DNA of 5,717 bases from Planctomycetota bacterium (GTDB lineage Bacteria; Planctomycetota; Planctomycetia; Pirellulales; UBA1268): positions 1 to 5,717 of the forward strand of contig JAQBZA010000223.1 in the NCBI GenBank assembly GCA_027622795.1. The letters are read 5' to 3'. The translations under genes and the position numbers were made by a program. The notes under the pieces are model-generated. The model had not been told where the DNA came from. It saw only the letters and a program-made list of their open reading frames with translations, and did no database searches. How positions within the stretch are numbered: position 1 is the stretch's first letter; every line of letters begins with the position of its first letter. Of this stretch, positions 1 to 5,717 are shown piece after piece.

Positions 1-452
1 GGCGGTTGCGGCTGTTCGGCCTGATTCGTATCGACGTCAAGTGGGGCAAGCTCGAAAGTCGGATCCAGTTGGAGGGCATCATCGTTGACGTCGCGTCGAT
101 GATCGTTGCCAAAAGCCAGCAGGAGCGGCGGAGGCCGCAGCGGCGGGTTGTCCTGGCTGACCAGAATGGCAAGCGCAATGGCGACCATCAGATGAGCCAG
201 AATGCTGACGTAGCCGGAGCGCACGACCGGATGGCCAACGATGCGGTCAATCAGTGGTGGTGGGGCGGGCGACATGGAGGTCTGAACGGACAGAAAGCAC
301 GACGCGAGGAAACTCTGCCGATCCTGCGGATTCTGCCGGCAGGAGGCACAAGCGGGCTCGCTTTCCACCATACTCAGATCGGCTGCTGCATGCTCGGCAG
401 TCGAGTGGCGGCCAAAATGGTCCGGTTTTCCCGGCGTCGACGGCAACGTCAC
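1..452 (-). CDS. TonB-like single-pass membrane protein, C-terminus cut by the left edge
   Basis: I do not recognise a named family. The frame is open from a GTG at 452 to the left edge (150 full codons). I chose this GTG because it overlaps the upstream gene's TGA as GTGA, a common sign of translational coupling. In-frame ATGs at 371 (residue 28) and 275 (residue 60) are alternatives, and none of the three has a clear Shine-Dalgarno. With the GTG start, residues 1-80 are hydrophilic and probably cytoplasmic, and include Cys35, Cys38 and Cys52. Residues about 82-98 form one transmembrane helix (YVSILAHLMVAIALAILV). A Pro-rich then acidic stretch follows (about 102-150). The helix has Ser83-x3-His87-x6-Leu94, the spacing of TonB Ser16/His20/Leu27. 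The upstream gene has the same signature and layout, so the two probably work together. The missing C-terminal domain would decide its function. The gene is solid; its role is open. Confidence 0.72.
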   Translation of the reverse strand, partial: MTLPSTPGKPDHFGRHSTAEHAAADLSMVESEPACASCRQNPQDRQSFLASCFLSVQTSMSPAPPPLIDRIVGHPVVRSGYVSILAHLMVAIALAILVSQDNPPLRPPPLLLAFGNDHRRDVNDDALQLDPTFELAPLDVDTNQAEQPQP

Positions 453-2107
453 TCGACGAAATCGTCGGTTTCCTTCCCGGTGTCTTGATAGAGCGGGAGG
501 CCATGTTTGAAGTAGACCTCCAGCGTCATTGTGGCCATGGAGGTCACGTAGATCCGACCACCAACATGCGGCGCGTGCCCGGTGTTGAAGCCCTCGTAGT
601 AACTGCCAGCTTGATGGCCATCCGTGAACTGGGCTTTGATCAGCATCTGTGACATTTTCCGCTGCCAGTCATCCCATTCTTTGGGCAGTTGTTGCTTCAC
701 GTGATAGAGAACTTGTGTGGCGTAATAGGACGTGTACATGTCCTTTGAGGGACCACCCTTCGCCAATTTCTTGGCACCCCGCAGCAGCGCCTCGTTGGTC
801 TTCTTCCATTCCGTGAACATCCGACAGAGGAGCCCTGCAGCGTTGAGGGCGGGCCGGTCACCTGGAGAACTGTATCCGTATGCCGCGCCTCCATCCGACT
901 GAACAAAATCAAGGAATGTGGAAACCTTTTTGACAACCATGGGATCGACCCGCAGTCCGGACATGTTGCCGCTCTTGAGGGCCATGACCTGCCAACACAC
1001 GGCCGAGGTGTCACCGGCCTGCCGCGGCTGGTAACGCCACCCGCCACCGACGGGATCCTGTGCTGCCATGATGAAGTCGATCGCAGCCTGCGCCGGTACG
1101 GCAAGTCGCTGATCCTTGGTCATGCCGTAGGCCTCGGACAGCACGATGCCAACAAGCCCCTGGGAGTACATGTTGCCGCCCCCCGAATAGGCCTTGCCGC
1201 GTCCGGCGATCACCGCCTGACAAAGGAATGCGAGCCCTTTGTCAACCTGCTGACGATACTTTCCCTTGGTTCCTTGGGCAGTGTGGGTGTAGCCCTGACC
1301 AAGCATGGGAAGCAGCGCCAAGGCCGTCGCCGCAGCACGATCCTTAAGATGGGACTCCGTCTCGGGATTTTTGCACTTCCCCATACACCCCGGGCACTGA
1401 CGGAAGTCAAAAGACCATCCGCCGTCGGGCATTTGGTGCCGCTTGAACCAGTCGCACGAAGACTCCACGGCGCGGATAATCTCATCTGGATTACCACCGC
1501 CGGCCTTGATCATTTCCTTCTGGGTGGCGGCGTTTGCCCGGGCTCCGAACCCCGCCTTCGAACCCCCAGACTTGCCAACAGTCTTGAGGAGGTCCGTGGA
1601 CACGCTGATATCAGCGCTCATGTCGGACACGTCAATCGACGTTTGCGCCGCAGCGAGATCGGACGCGTCTGAAACAACCTCCACCGTTTCCACTTCGACG
1701 GTCTGAGGGGCTTCGGTGACTTCCTCGACCTCCTCCTGTGTCTCCTGATCGTCCGGCGTGAGATCAACTGGTTGGATTTCTTCGACATCATCGACTGATT
1801 CAGTCGGGGGCGACTCGATCGTCTTGATGCCCGCGTTTTCTGGTGGGGGCGTCACGATTAAAGCCAAGGTCAGCAAGACCGCGACGTGCAGCACCATGCT
1901 CACGAGCCAAGCCGGTGCCTGCGTCATGAACGCGCCAGAAAAATGCCTGCCGCCGCTCTCCTCTGGCGGCGCGGATGGAGGTGGCGTCGTGGCAGTCGCC
2001 GAACTGTCTTGAGGAGCGGCCTTCGCCCGGGTTTGTGTCTCGCCGAGACTAGGAGACGCCCCGCCGTGGGGTTGGTTGTCCGCCGTTCCCTGAGGTTGGA
2101 CTGCCAT
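449..2107 (-). CDS. Membrane-anchored prenyltransferase/squalene-oxidase-repeat (alpha/alpha toroid) protein
   Basis: The product has 552 residues. Residues 1-64 are Pro/Ala/Thr/Gln-rich with no hydrophobic stretch, so probably cytoplasmic. Residues about 66-86 are one transmembrane helix carrying Ser70-x3-His74-x6-Leu81, as in TonB. Residues about 95-140 are a very acidic Glu/Asp/Val/Thr spacer, and about 208-540 resemble the squalene-cyclase/prenyltransferase toroid. QW-like motifs appear at 225-231 (QMPDGGW, fits Q-x3-G-x-W) and 350-357 (QDPVGGGW), with degenerate ones near 403 and 493. No DxDD motif of class II cyclases is present, so triterpene cyclisation is unlikely; a binding or structural role in the periplasm is my inference. 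A Cys cluster (238, 241, 245; CPGCMGKC) sits after the first QW motif and could bind metal. The start is backed by AAAGGTG seven bases upstream. The stop overlaps the next gene's GTG. Fold assignment is fairly firm; the biochemical role is unknown. Confidence 0.9.
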   Translation of the reverse strand: MAVQPQGTADNQPHGGASPSLGETQTRAKAAPQDSSATATTPPPSAPPEESGGRHFSGAFMTQAPAWLVSMVLHVAVLLTLALIVTPPPENAGIKTIESPPTESVDDVEEIQPVDLTPDDQETQEEVEEVTEAPQTVEVETVEVVSDASDLAAAQTSIDVSDMSADISVSTDLLKTVGKSGGSKAGFGARANAATQKEMIKAGGGNPDEIIRAVESSCDWFKRHQMPDGGWSFDFRQCPGCMGKCKNPETESHLKDRAAATALALLPMLGQGYTHTAQGTKGKYRQQVDKGLAFLCQAVIAGRGKAYSGGGNMYSQGLVGIVLSEAYGMTKDQRLAVPAQAAIDFIMAAQDPVGGGWRYQPRQAGDTSAVCWQVMALKSGNMSGLRVDPMVVKKVSTFLDFVQSDGGAAYGYSSPGDRPALNAAGLLCRMFTEWKKTNEALLRGAKKLAKGGPSKDMYTSYYATQVLYHVKQQLPKEWDDWQRKMSQMLIKAQFTDGHQAGSYYEGFNTGHAPHVGGRIYVTSMATMTLEVYFKHGLPLYQDTGKETDDFVE

Positions 2108-2114
2108 CGAAATA

Positions 2115-2121
2115 CACCTTT
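2115..2121 (-). promoter_or_regulatory. Shine-Dalgarno of the toroid gene
   Basis: On the minus strand AAAGGTG lies seven bases before the ATG at 2107. This fixes the start and argues against a shorter protein from the in-frame ATG at 1927 (Met61, just before the membrane helix), which has no such sequence. Confidence 0.65.
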
Positions 2122-2169
2122 CAAATGCCGCGATCCCGCTCCTCCCGCGACGAATTAAACTCGACTTTG

Positions 2170-2198
2170 AGTCTATCAGACTTGTGGCGGCGAATCAA
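2170..2198 (-). promoter_or_regulatory. Candidate sigma-70-type promoter for the toroid/TonB-like gene pair
   Basis: On the minus strand TTGATT (2198-2193) and TAGACT (2175-2170) are separated by exactly 17 bp. Each hexamer matches 4 of 6 consensus bases. Transcription would start near 2163, giving a leader of about 55 bases before the ATG at 2107. This is pattern matching only, and planctomycete promoters are not well defined. Confidence 0.35.
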
Positions 2199-2214
2199 AA
2201 ATTGATCGGATTCG
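2191..2214. repeat. Nested inverted repeat in the divergent intergenic region, possible operator
   Basis: CGAATC at 2191-2196 pairs with GATTCG at 2209-2214 around a 12-base centre. Shifted inside it, ATCAA (2194-2198) and TTGAT (2202-2206) form a second palindrome around AAA. The left arms cover the candidate -35 box of the minus-strand promoter, the usual place for a repressor site. No regulator is encoded in the window, so operator function is inference. The rest of the 2108-2349 region shows no convincing forward promoter hexamers for rpmG. Confidence 0.3.
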
Positions 2215-2349
2215 ACGCCGAAAACATGCCTGTTTTTGGCTCGCGCTGGCGAGTTGATCGTGGAAGCGGTATTCTCTCAAGGTTCGGTTCGTCGGTCTCG
2301 TTTTTCGCCTCGCTGGAGAGGCTGAGCCAATAGATCGTGAGAAATTGGG

Positions 2350-2514
2350 ATGGCAAAAGGCAAGAAAAAACTCGAGGTCGTGCACCTCGTTTGTGAGGAA
2401 ACTGGAGATCAGAATTACACGTTGCGGCGGAAGACCGGCGGCGAAAAGTTGAAGGTCAAGAAGTATTCGCCTCGGCTGCGGAAGCACACCCTCCACGTGG
2501 AAAAGAAGAAATAA
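2350..2514 (+). CDS. rpmG: 50S ribosomal protein L33, zinc-free (C-minus) type
   Basis: The product is a 54-residue, very basic protein, the normal size for bacterial L33, a large-subunit protein near the E site. It starts MAKGKKK and carries the family core ETGDQNY (17-23), a KKYSPRLRKHTLH block (about 37-49) and a lysine-rich end. Only Cys15 remains of the four cysteines that form a zinc ribbon in C-plus L33: the CxxC partner is Thr18 and the later pair is Ser-containing (YSPR). Such C-minus forms are known in many bacteria and do not need zinc. The ATG at 2350 is the only sensible start; upstream there is only a weak purine stretch (GAGAAATTGGG). The usual rpmG neighbours (secE, nusG, tRNA-Trp) are absent, so it looks monocistronic. 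Its last 59 bases overlap the 3' end of the convergent lpxK. Confidence 0.96.
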   Translation: MAKGKKKLEVVHLVCEETGDQNYTLRRKTGGEKLKVKKYSPRLRKHTLHVEKKK

Positions 2515-3580
2515 GCGTTTGGGGCGCGACGCTCCTCACCAACGCGGCCAGTTCCTCGCCGCCCGTCAAAAAATCGATGGCGATTTCAATGGCGGCCACC
2601 GCGATGCCATTCACGTCGTCGCGTTGGATCTTCACAAGATCTTTGAGTGTCGTGACCAGCATCGTCGCCTGCTGCTGTCGCGCCCATGCGCTGAGATCAT
2701 CGAGGTCGTCTTGTGAGTACTGGTGATGATCGGGAAAGGCCCGATAGGCAGCAACGTCAGCGCCGAGCGATTCGAGTGACCGACGAAAGGCATCCGGGTT
2801 CCCCACGCCAGCGCAGGCCACAATCCGCTTGCCGCGAATTGACTCCAGAGGCATCGTGCTCCCCCCGGCTCGCCGTACGGTGATCGGAAGATGCGTCGCC
2901 TCAGCCCACAGCGGCGACTGATGGCCGACATAACGGCTCAATTCGGCGCGGATTTCGGCTCGCCGCGCCGCGTCCACCAAGGAGCAGCGGGTGATGACAA
3001 CGGCATCTGCGCGGGCCAGGCTACCGAGCGGTTCACGGAGCAGGCCACGCGGAAAGAGAAAACCGCAGCCAAACGGATCAGTGGCATCGACCGCCACAAT
3101 GTCGAGATCGCGACCGAGTCGACGATGCTGGAAGCCATCATCGACCACGATGGCGTCCGCCCCGTTGGCCACGGCCCGTCTGGCAGCCGCGACGCGATTG
3201 GGATCGGCAACGTGTGGCACGTCTGGAAGGACAATTGCGAGTTCGGCGGCCTCGTCGCTCTGCTGACCGCGCTGGGCCCCGTACCCACGGCTCACGATCG
3301 CCGGCCGCATGCCCGCCGCAGCCAACTGCCTCGCCGTCCAGGCGACGAGCGGTGTTTTGCCCGTGCCGCCCAGCGAGAGATTTCCGACACAGATCACCGG
3401 CGCGTTGCAGGAGAAGGTCGGCAAGAGGCTGATGTCATAGGCCTTGTTCCGGCAGTGCATCGCAGCCGCATAGGGGGCAGCCATCGCTCGGAGGGCACAC
3501 CGGAGAGTTGCCGCCGCCGGGCCGCTGGTCGATCCGACAACGAGCCGTTTAAAGGTATCGGGATCGAGAAACAGTGCCAT
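2456..3580 (-). CDS. lpxK: Tetraacyldisaccharide 4'-kinase (lipid A 4'-kinase)
   Basis: LpxK transfers the ATP gamma-phosphate to the 4' position of tetraacyldisaccharide 1-phosphate, making lipid IV-A on the cytoplasmic face of the inner membrane. The 374-residue product has the family's P-loop, GNLSLGGTGKTP (66-77, Lys75), then SRGYG (97-101), the active-site block DDGFQHRRL (147-155), a PRGLLREP segment (177-184), FPDHHQY (282-288) containing the conserved DHH, and TTLKD (310-314) near the end. The N-terminal 40 residues are moderately hydrophobic, fitting membrane association. The frame is open upstream to 3808, but the start is placed at ATG 3580: homology begins there, a weak AGGG lies eight bases before it, and a longer start would run antisense into the next gene. 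The C-terminus extends about 15-20 residues beyond the expected fold into the rpmG region. The gene implies an outer membrane with lipid A. Confidence 0.95.
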   Translation of the reverse strand: MALFLDPDTFKRLVVGSTSGPAAATLRCALRAMAAPYAAAMHCRNKAYDISLLPTFSCNAPVICVGNLSLGGTGKTPLVAWTARQLAAAGMRPAIVSRGYGAQRGQQSDEAAELAIVLPDVPHVADPNRVAAARRAVANGADAIVVDDGFQHRRLGRDLDIVAVDATDPFGCGFLFPRGLLREPLGSLARADAVVITRCSLVDAARRAEIRAELSRYVGHQSPLWAEATHLPITVRRAGGSTMPLESIRGKRIVACAGVGNPDAFRRSLESLGADVAAYRAFPDHHQYSQDDLDDLSAWARQQQATMLVTTLKDLVKIQRDDVNGIAVAAIEIAIDFLTGGEELAALVRSVAPQTLISSFPRGGCASAAEANTS

Positions 3581-3633
3581 TCCATGGTCCCTGGCGGCTG
3601 GAAAGCCCGCCGCTGGGGCAAACCGATACGTCC

Positions 3634-3663
3634 AGCATGGGCCTTTTTGCCGCCGCGAGTCAA
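3634..3663 (-). promoter_or_regulatory. Candidate promoter for lpxK
   Basis: On the minus strand TTGACT (3663-3658, 5 of 6 consensus) is followed after 18 bp by CATGCT (3639-3634, 3 of 6). Transcription would start about 47 bases before the lpxK ATG. The -10 box is poor, so this is only a suggestion. Confidence 0.25.
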
Positions 3664-3678
3664 CGCGTTTGCGGCGAC

Positions 3679-3700
3679 GGCTGTGGTCAGCCGATATACT
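3679..3700 (+). promoter_or_regulatory. Short hairpin next to a -10-like box upstream of the DUF4175-like gene
   Basis: GGCTG-TGGT-CAGCC (3679-3692) is a perfect 5-bp inverted repeat. It is followed two bases later by TATACT (3695-3700), 5 of 6 matches to a sigma-70 -10 box. There is no good -35 hexamer at 16-18 bp: TTGCGG lies 20 bp away. This could be the promoter of the gene at 3776, with an operator-like palindrome in the spacer, giving a leader of about 70 bases. The rest of the 3581-3775 divergent spacer shows nothing else I can support. Confidence 0.25.
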
Positions 3701-3762
3701 TGACGCAGAGGAATGCAGCGGCAGCAGCGGGTTGACCGACCCGAAGACTGCACTCACTGTGT

Positions 3763-3769
3763 GGAGGAG
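3763..3769 (+). promoter_or_regulatory. Strong Shine-Dalgarno of the DUF4175-like gene
   Basis: GGAGGAG ends six bases before the ATG at 3776. It is the best ribosome binding site in the window and fixes the start of the gene that runs off the right edge. Confidence 0.8.
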
Positions 3770-3775
3770 CTGGCG

Positions 3776-5717
3776 ATGGCGACCGTTTCGACCGAATCCT
3801 CCCACCAACTCGCTGTCGGTTCATGGTCTGGCGGTGGGGCAGACTCCAAGTCTGAGCGATATCTCGCCAAGCGGCTCGCGGCTGCAGGAGCCGACTATAA
3901 GGGCGTGGCGTTGACCATTTTCCTGCTTGGGTCGGCAGCGGTTGCTCTGAGTTGGCTCGCCGTCGGCGTTTTGGCCGAGCACTGGCTCGTCCCAGGGGGG
4001 CTGCCCCGTTGGGTGCGCTGGACCTGGTTGGGAACGGCGGTTTCTGCACTGGTCATCGCAATCGTGCGGTGGGTTCTGCCGCTGATCCGCTACCGGGTGA
4101 ATCTTGTGTACGCGGCTCGTGCCATCGAGCGTGAGTTTCCCGACCTCCACAATGATTTGGTGAATGCGGTTCTTGTGAGCAGCGACGAGGAGGGGACGAA
4201 TCCGCGCATGGTCCGGTCGTTGAAACGGCGCGCAGCGCGGCAGCTTTCAGGCGTTCCCTCCGACGACAGCGTGGTTGATCGGTCGTTGGCGGTATCACTG
4301 GCATATGCCGTTGCGGTGATGGTCGCCGTGGCGTGTCTCTACGAGGTGCTTGCACCGAAGAGCTTGCTTACAAGTTCCCGTCGGCTGTTCGCACCGTGGA
4401 CATCGGTCGCGGCCCCATCGCGGGTGCAGATCGCACCGCTGCAACTCTCGTGGCGGATGCCCGGCGACCACCAGGATTCTCCGGACGCCGTGGCAGTCGG
4501 CCATGAACTCAGCGTGCGGGCGGCTACGACCACGATCGTCAGAGGTCGGCAGTTGGTGATCGGAACCACTCTTCGTGGCCTGCGGGATCACGAGCAGCCG
4601 ACCATCATGGTGCGAACGTTGCGGGAAGATGGAACGCTCGACACCACCGCCAAGCCGTGGCATGTCGTGATGGAGCGTCAGAGGACGGGTGGCGCTGACG
4701 GCGCGTTTACGGCCGTGCTCCCCGATGGTTCCCGTGGGCTGGATCATTCAATTGAACTGGCGCTCACCGCGGGCGATGCCCGCACGGAACCTGTGAAGGT
4801 GCTTGCTGTTGACGCACCTTCTTTGCTCGTACAGGAAGTGCAGTATGACTTTCCGGCCTATACGCGGCTTCGCGAAGAAGCCGTCCGCTGGCAGGGGGAT
4901 ATCCGGGCCATCGAGGGCACCAAGGTCACGATCATGGCAGTGGCCAACCGACCCATGAATGCCGCCTGGATTGATTTTGGATGTGACGGACGGCGTGATA
5001 AGCCACTCTTGATCAGCGCGAGCGACCCGTCGCGGGCTTCGGTATCGTTTGAGTTGCGGCTTGATGGCGATGGTACGGCTCCGCAATGGTCGTCGTATCG
5101 ACTGCTCTTTGAGCCGCGGGAGTTGGGCGGTGAGTCGTCGGGAATCATCACGGAAGAGTTGCAGCACAGAATCGAGGTGGTGGCTGACATGGCTCCCGAG
5201 ATTTCGCTTCTGGAGCCACAGGAATCCCCCCTGCGAGTGCCTCCCGACGGGGCAGTTCGGATTCGCGTGAGGGCGAGTGATCCCGACTTTGGGCTTGCCC
5301 GAGTGGGGCTGGAAGTGCGGCTGAAGGATGGACCGCCCGGTCGTGAGATCGTTTTGTTGGCTGCCGAGAAACAGGGTGTCTTTCAGGGCGGATCGCTGCT
5401 GGTGCCGCGGCAGTTGGGGGCCCAGCCAGGGGCGACGCTCGAATATCGCGGCGTTGCAGCTGATACCCGGCCGCAGCGGCCCAATGAGACCCGCACCCAA
5501 TGGCAGGCCTTGATTATCGACGAGCGGGCGCCGGCCCGTGAGCCACGGCCAGAGCCGCAGCTGGAAGAGAAGCCTCGCAGTGGCGAGCAACCTGGTGAGA
5601 ACAAGGGTGGGGAGGCGTCTGAGCAAAATCGGCAGCCCGCTGATGCCGGCAGGGACGGTCAGCAGCCCGAGGGGAATAAGCAGCCCGAGGGGGAGAACCA
5701 ACCCGGCCGCGATGCCG
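3776..5717 (+). CDS. Large DUF4175-like membrane protein, C-terminus cut by the right edge
   Basis: The frame is open for 647 codons from an ATG with a strong GGAGGAG six bases upstream, and reaches the right edge without a stop. Residues about 44-66 and 82-104 are two transmembrane helices; a cytoplasmic segment follows with AARAIEREFPDLHNDLVNAV (113-132). A third helix spans about 171-192, and the rest should be periplasmic. Residues 359-400 (FPAYTRL, then GDIRAIEGTKVTI) and the SDPDFGLARV segment (501-510) resemble the beta-rich repeats of DUF4175 proteins. From about residue 583 the chain is low-complexity and hydrophilic (Gln, Pro, Glu, Gly, Asn, Arg). I recall such proteins in planctomycetes near MoxR-type ATPase, DUF58 and BatA-like genes; that is memory, not seen here. 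No catalytic motif is visible, and the molecular function is unknown. The gene is certain; the family call is moderately sure. Confidence 0.88.
   Translation, partial: MATVSTESSHQLAVGSWSGGGADSKSERYLAKRLAAAGADYKGVALTIFLLGSAAVALSWLAVGVLAEHWLVPGGLPRWVRWTWLGTAVSALVIAIVRWVLPLIRYRVNLVYAARAIEREFPDLHNDLVNAVLVSSDEEGTNPRMVRSLKRRAARQLSGVPSDDSVVDRSLAVSLAYAVAVMVAVACLYEVLAPKSLLTSSRRLFAPWTSVAAPSRVQIAPLQLSWRMPGDHQDSPDAVAVGHELSVRAATTTIVRGRQLVIGTTLRGLRDHEQPTIMVRTLREDGTLDTTAKPWHVVMERQRTGGADGAFTAVLPDGSRGLDHSIELALTAGDARTEPVKVLAVDAPSLLVQEVQYDFPAYTRLREEAVRWQGDIRAIEGTKVTIMAVANRPMNAAWIDFGCDGRRDKPLLISASDPSRASVSFELRLDGDGTAPQWSSYRLLFEPRELGGESSGIITEELQHRIEVVADMAPEISLLEPQESPLRVPPDGAVRIRVRASDPDFGLARVGLEVRLKDGPPGREIVLLAAEKQGVFQGGSLLVPRQLGAQPGATLEYRGVAADTRPQRPNETRTQWQALIIDERAPAREPRPEPQLEEKPRSGEQPGENKGGEASEQNRQPADAGRDGQQPEGNKQPEGENQPGRDA
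5663..5716 (+). repeat. 18-bp tandem repeat coding a QPEGxx tail
   Basis: Three successive 18-bp units lie at 5663-5680, 5681-5698 and 5699-5716, coding QPEGNK, QPEGEN and QPGRDA. The first two share their first 13 bases (CAGCCCGAGGGGG with one change near the end); the third is diverged. They sit in the low-complexity tail of the DUF4175-like protein, and the array may continue past the window edge. Confidence 0.7.

Noticed and set aside
6..488. Plus-strand open frame of 160 codons at the left edge.
   Set aside because: Its product is Arg/Gly/Gln-rich with no recognisable fold, and it lies antisense to the minus-strand frame that contains a clear membrane helix and is coupled by GTGA to the upstream gene.
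247..504. Minus-strand 85-codon frame across the toroid/TonB-like junction.
   Set aside because: It overlaps both real genes in another frame and has no domain or membrane signature.
449..2107. Toroid protein as a squalene-hopene cyclase for hopanoid synthesis.
   Set aside because: It lacks a DxDD motif, has a TonB-like anchor with an acidic spacer, and the toroid is only about 330 residues, shorter than true cyclases (about 630).
2307..2322. GCCTC-N6-GAGGC hairpin in the rpmG leader as a terminator or ribosomal-protein autoregulatory element.
   Set aside because: The stem is only 5 bp, no T-run follows, and L33 leader regulation of this form is not something I know; chance is likely in this base composition.
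2176..2496. Minus-strand 106-codon frame across the rpmG region.
   Set aside because: It is antisense to the well-supported L33 gene and to its leader, with no recognisable content.
2891..3703. Plus-strand 270-codon frame antisense to lpxK.
   Set aside because: LpxK motifs on the other strand are unambiguous. This frame has a composition typical of GC-rich antisense shadows.
3581..3808. In-frame N-terminal extension of lpxK by 76 codons.
   Set aside because: The extension has no LpxK homology, lacks a good ribosome site, and would run antisense through the start and Shine-Dalgarno of the gene at 3776.
4748..5701. Minus-strand 317-codon frame, and smaller ones at 4053-4747, antisense to the DUF4175-like gene.
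   Set aside because: They are shadows: the plus strand has an uninterrupted 647-codon frame with a strong ribosome site, membrane helices and family-like segments.

Overview
The window looks like ordinary chromosomal DNA from a GC-rich, Gram-negative-type bacterium, most likely a planctomycete. This rests on the gene content: a squalene-cyclase-fold protein behind a single membrane anchor, a large three-helix membrane protein resembling the DUF4175 family, and lipid A biosynthesis. Lineage below phylum is not resolved by what I can see. There is no insertion sequence, phage gene, CRISPR array, tRNA or rRNA. Four genes are clear, and a fifth is cut by the left edge.

Left block (1-2107, minus strand): a two-gene unit. 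The first gene (449-2107) encodes a 552-residue protein with a long Pro/Thr/Ala-rich N-terminus, one transmembrane helix, an acidic spacer and a C-terminal alpha/alpha-toroid of the prenyltransferase/squalene-oxidase-repeat type. Its TGA stop overlaps a GTG start (GTGA) of a second gene that runs off the left edge. The second protein has the same layout. Both helices carry S-x3-H-x6-L, the spacing of Ser16/His20/Leu27 in TonB, which suggests anchors that couple to an ExbB/ExbD or TolQ/TolR-like proton channel. This is the most interesting signal in the window.

Middle block (2108-3580): a 242-bp divergent intergenic region holds a plausible promoter for the left unit and a palindrome over its -35 box. 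Then come rpmG (ribosomal protein L33, plus strand) and lpxK (lipid A 4'-kinase, minus strand). These two converge and overlap tail to tail by 59 bp, so no terminator can lie between them.

Right block (3581-5717): a 195-bp divergent intergenic region separates lpxK from a large plus-strand gene with a strong Shine-Dalgarno. That gene starts at 3776 and is still open at the right edge (647 codons visible). It encodes a DUF4175-like envelope protein whose visible end becomes a hydrophilic Gln/Pro/Glu/Gly/Asn repeat tail.

Apart from L33, the products all belong to the cell envelope: lipid A synthesis, two membrane-anchored periplasmic proteins and one large membrane protein. The genes are in separate transcription units, so no single pathway can be assigned to the whole window.
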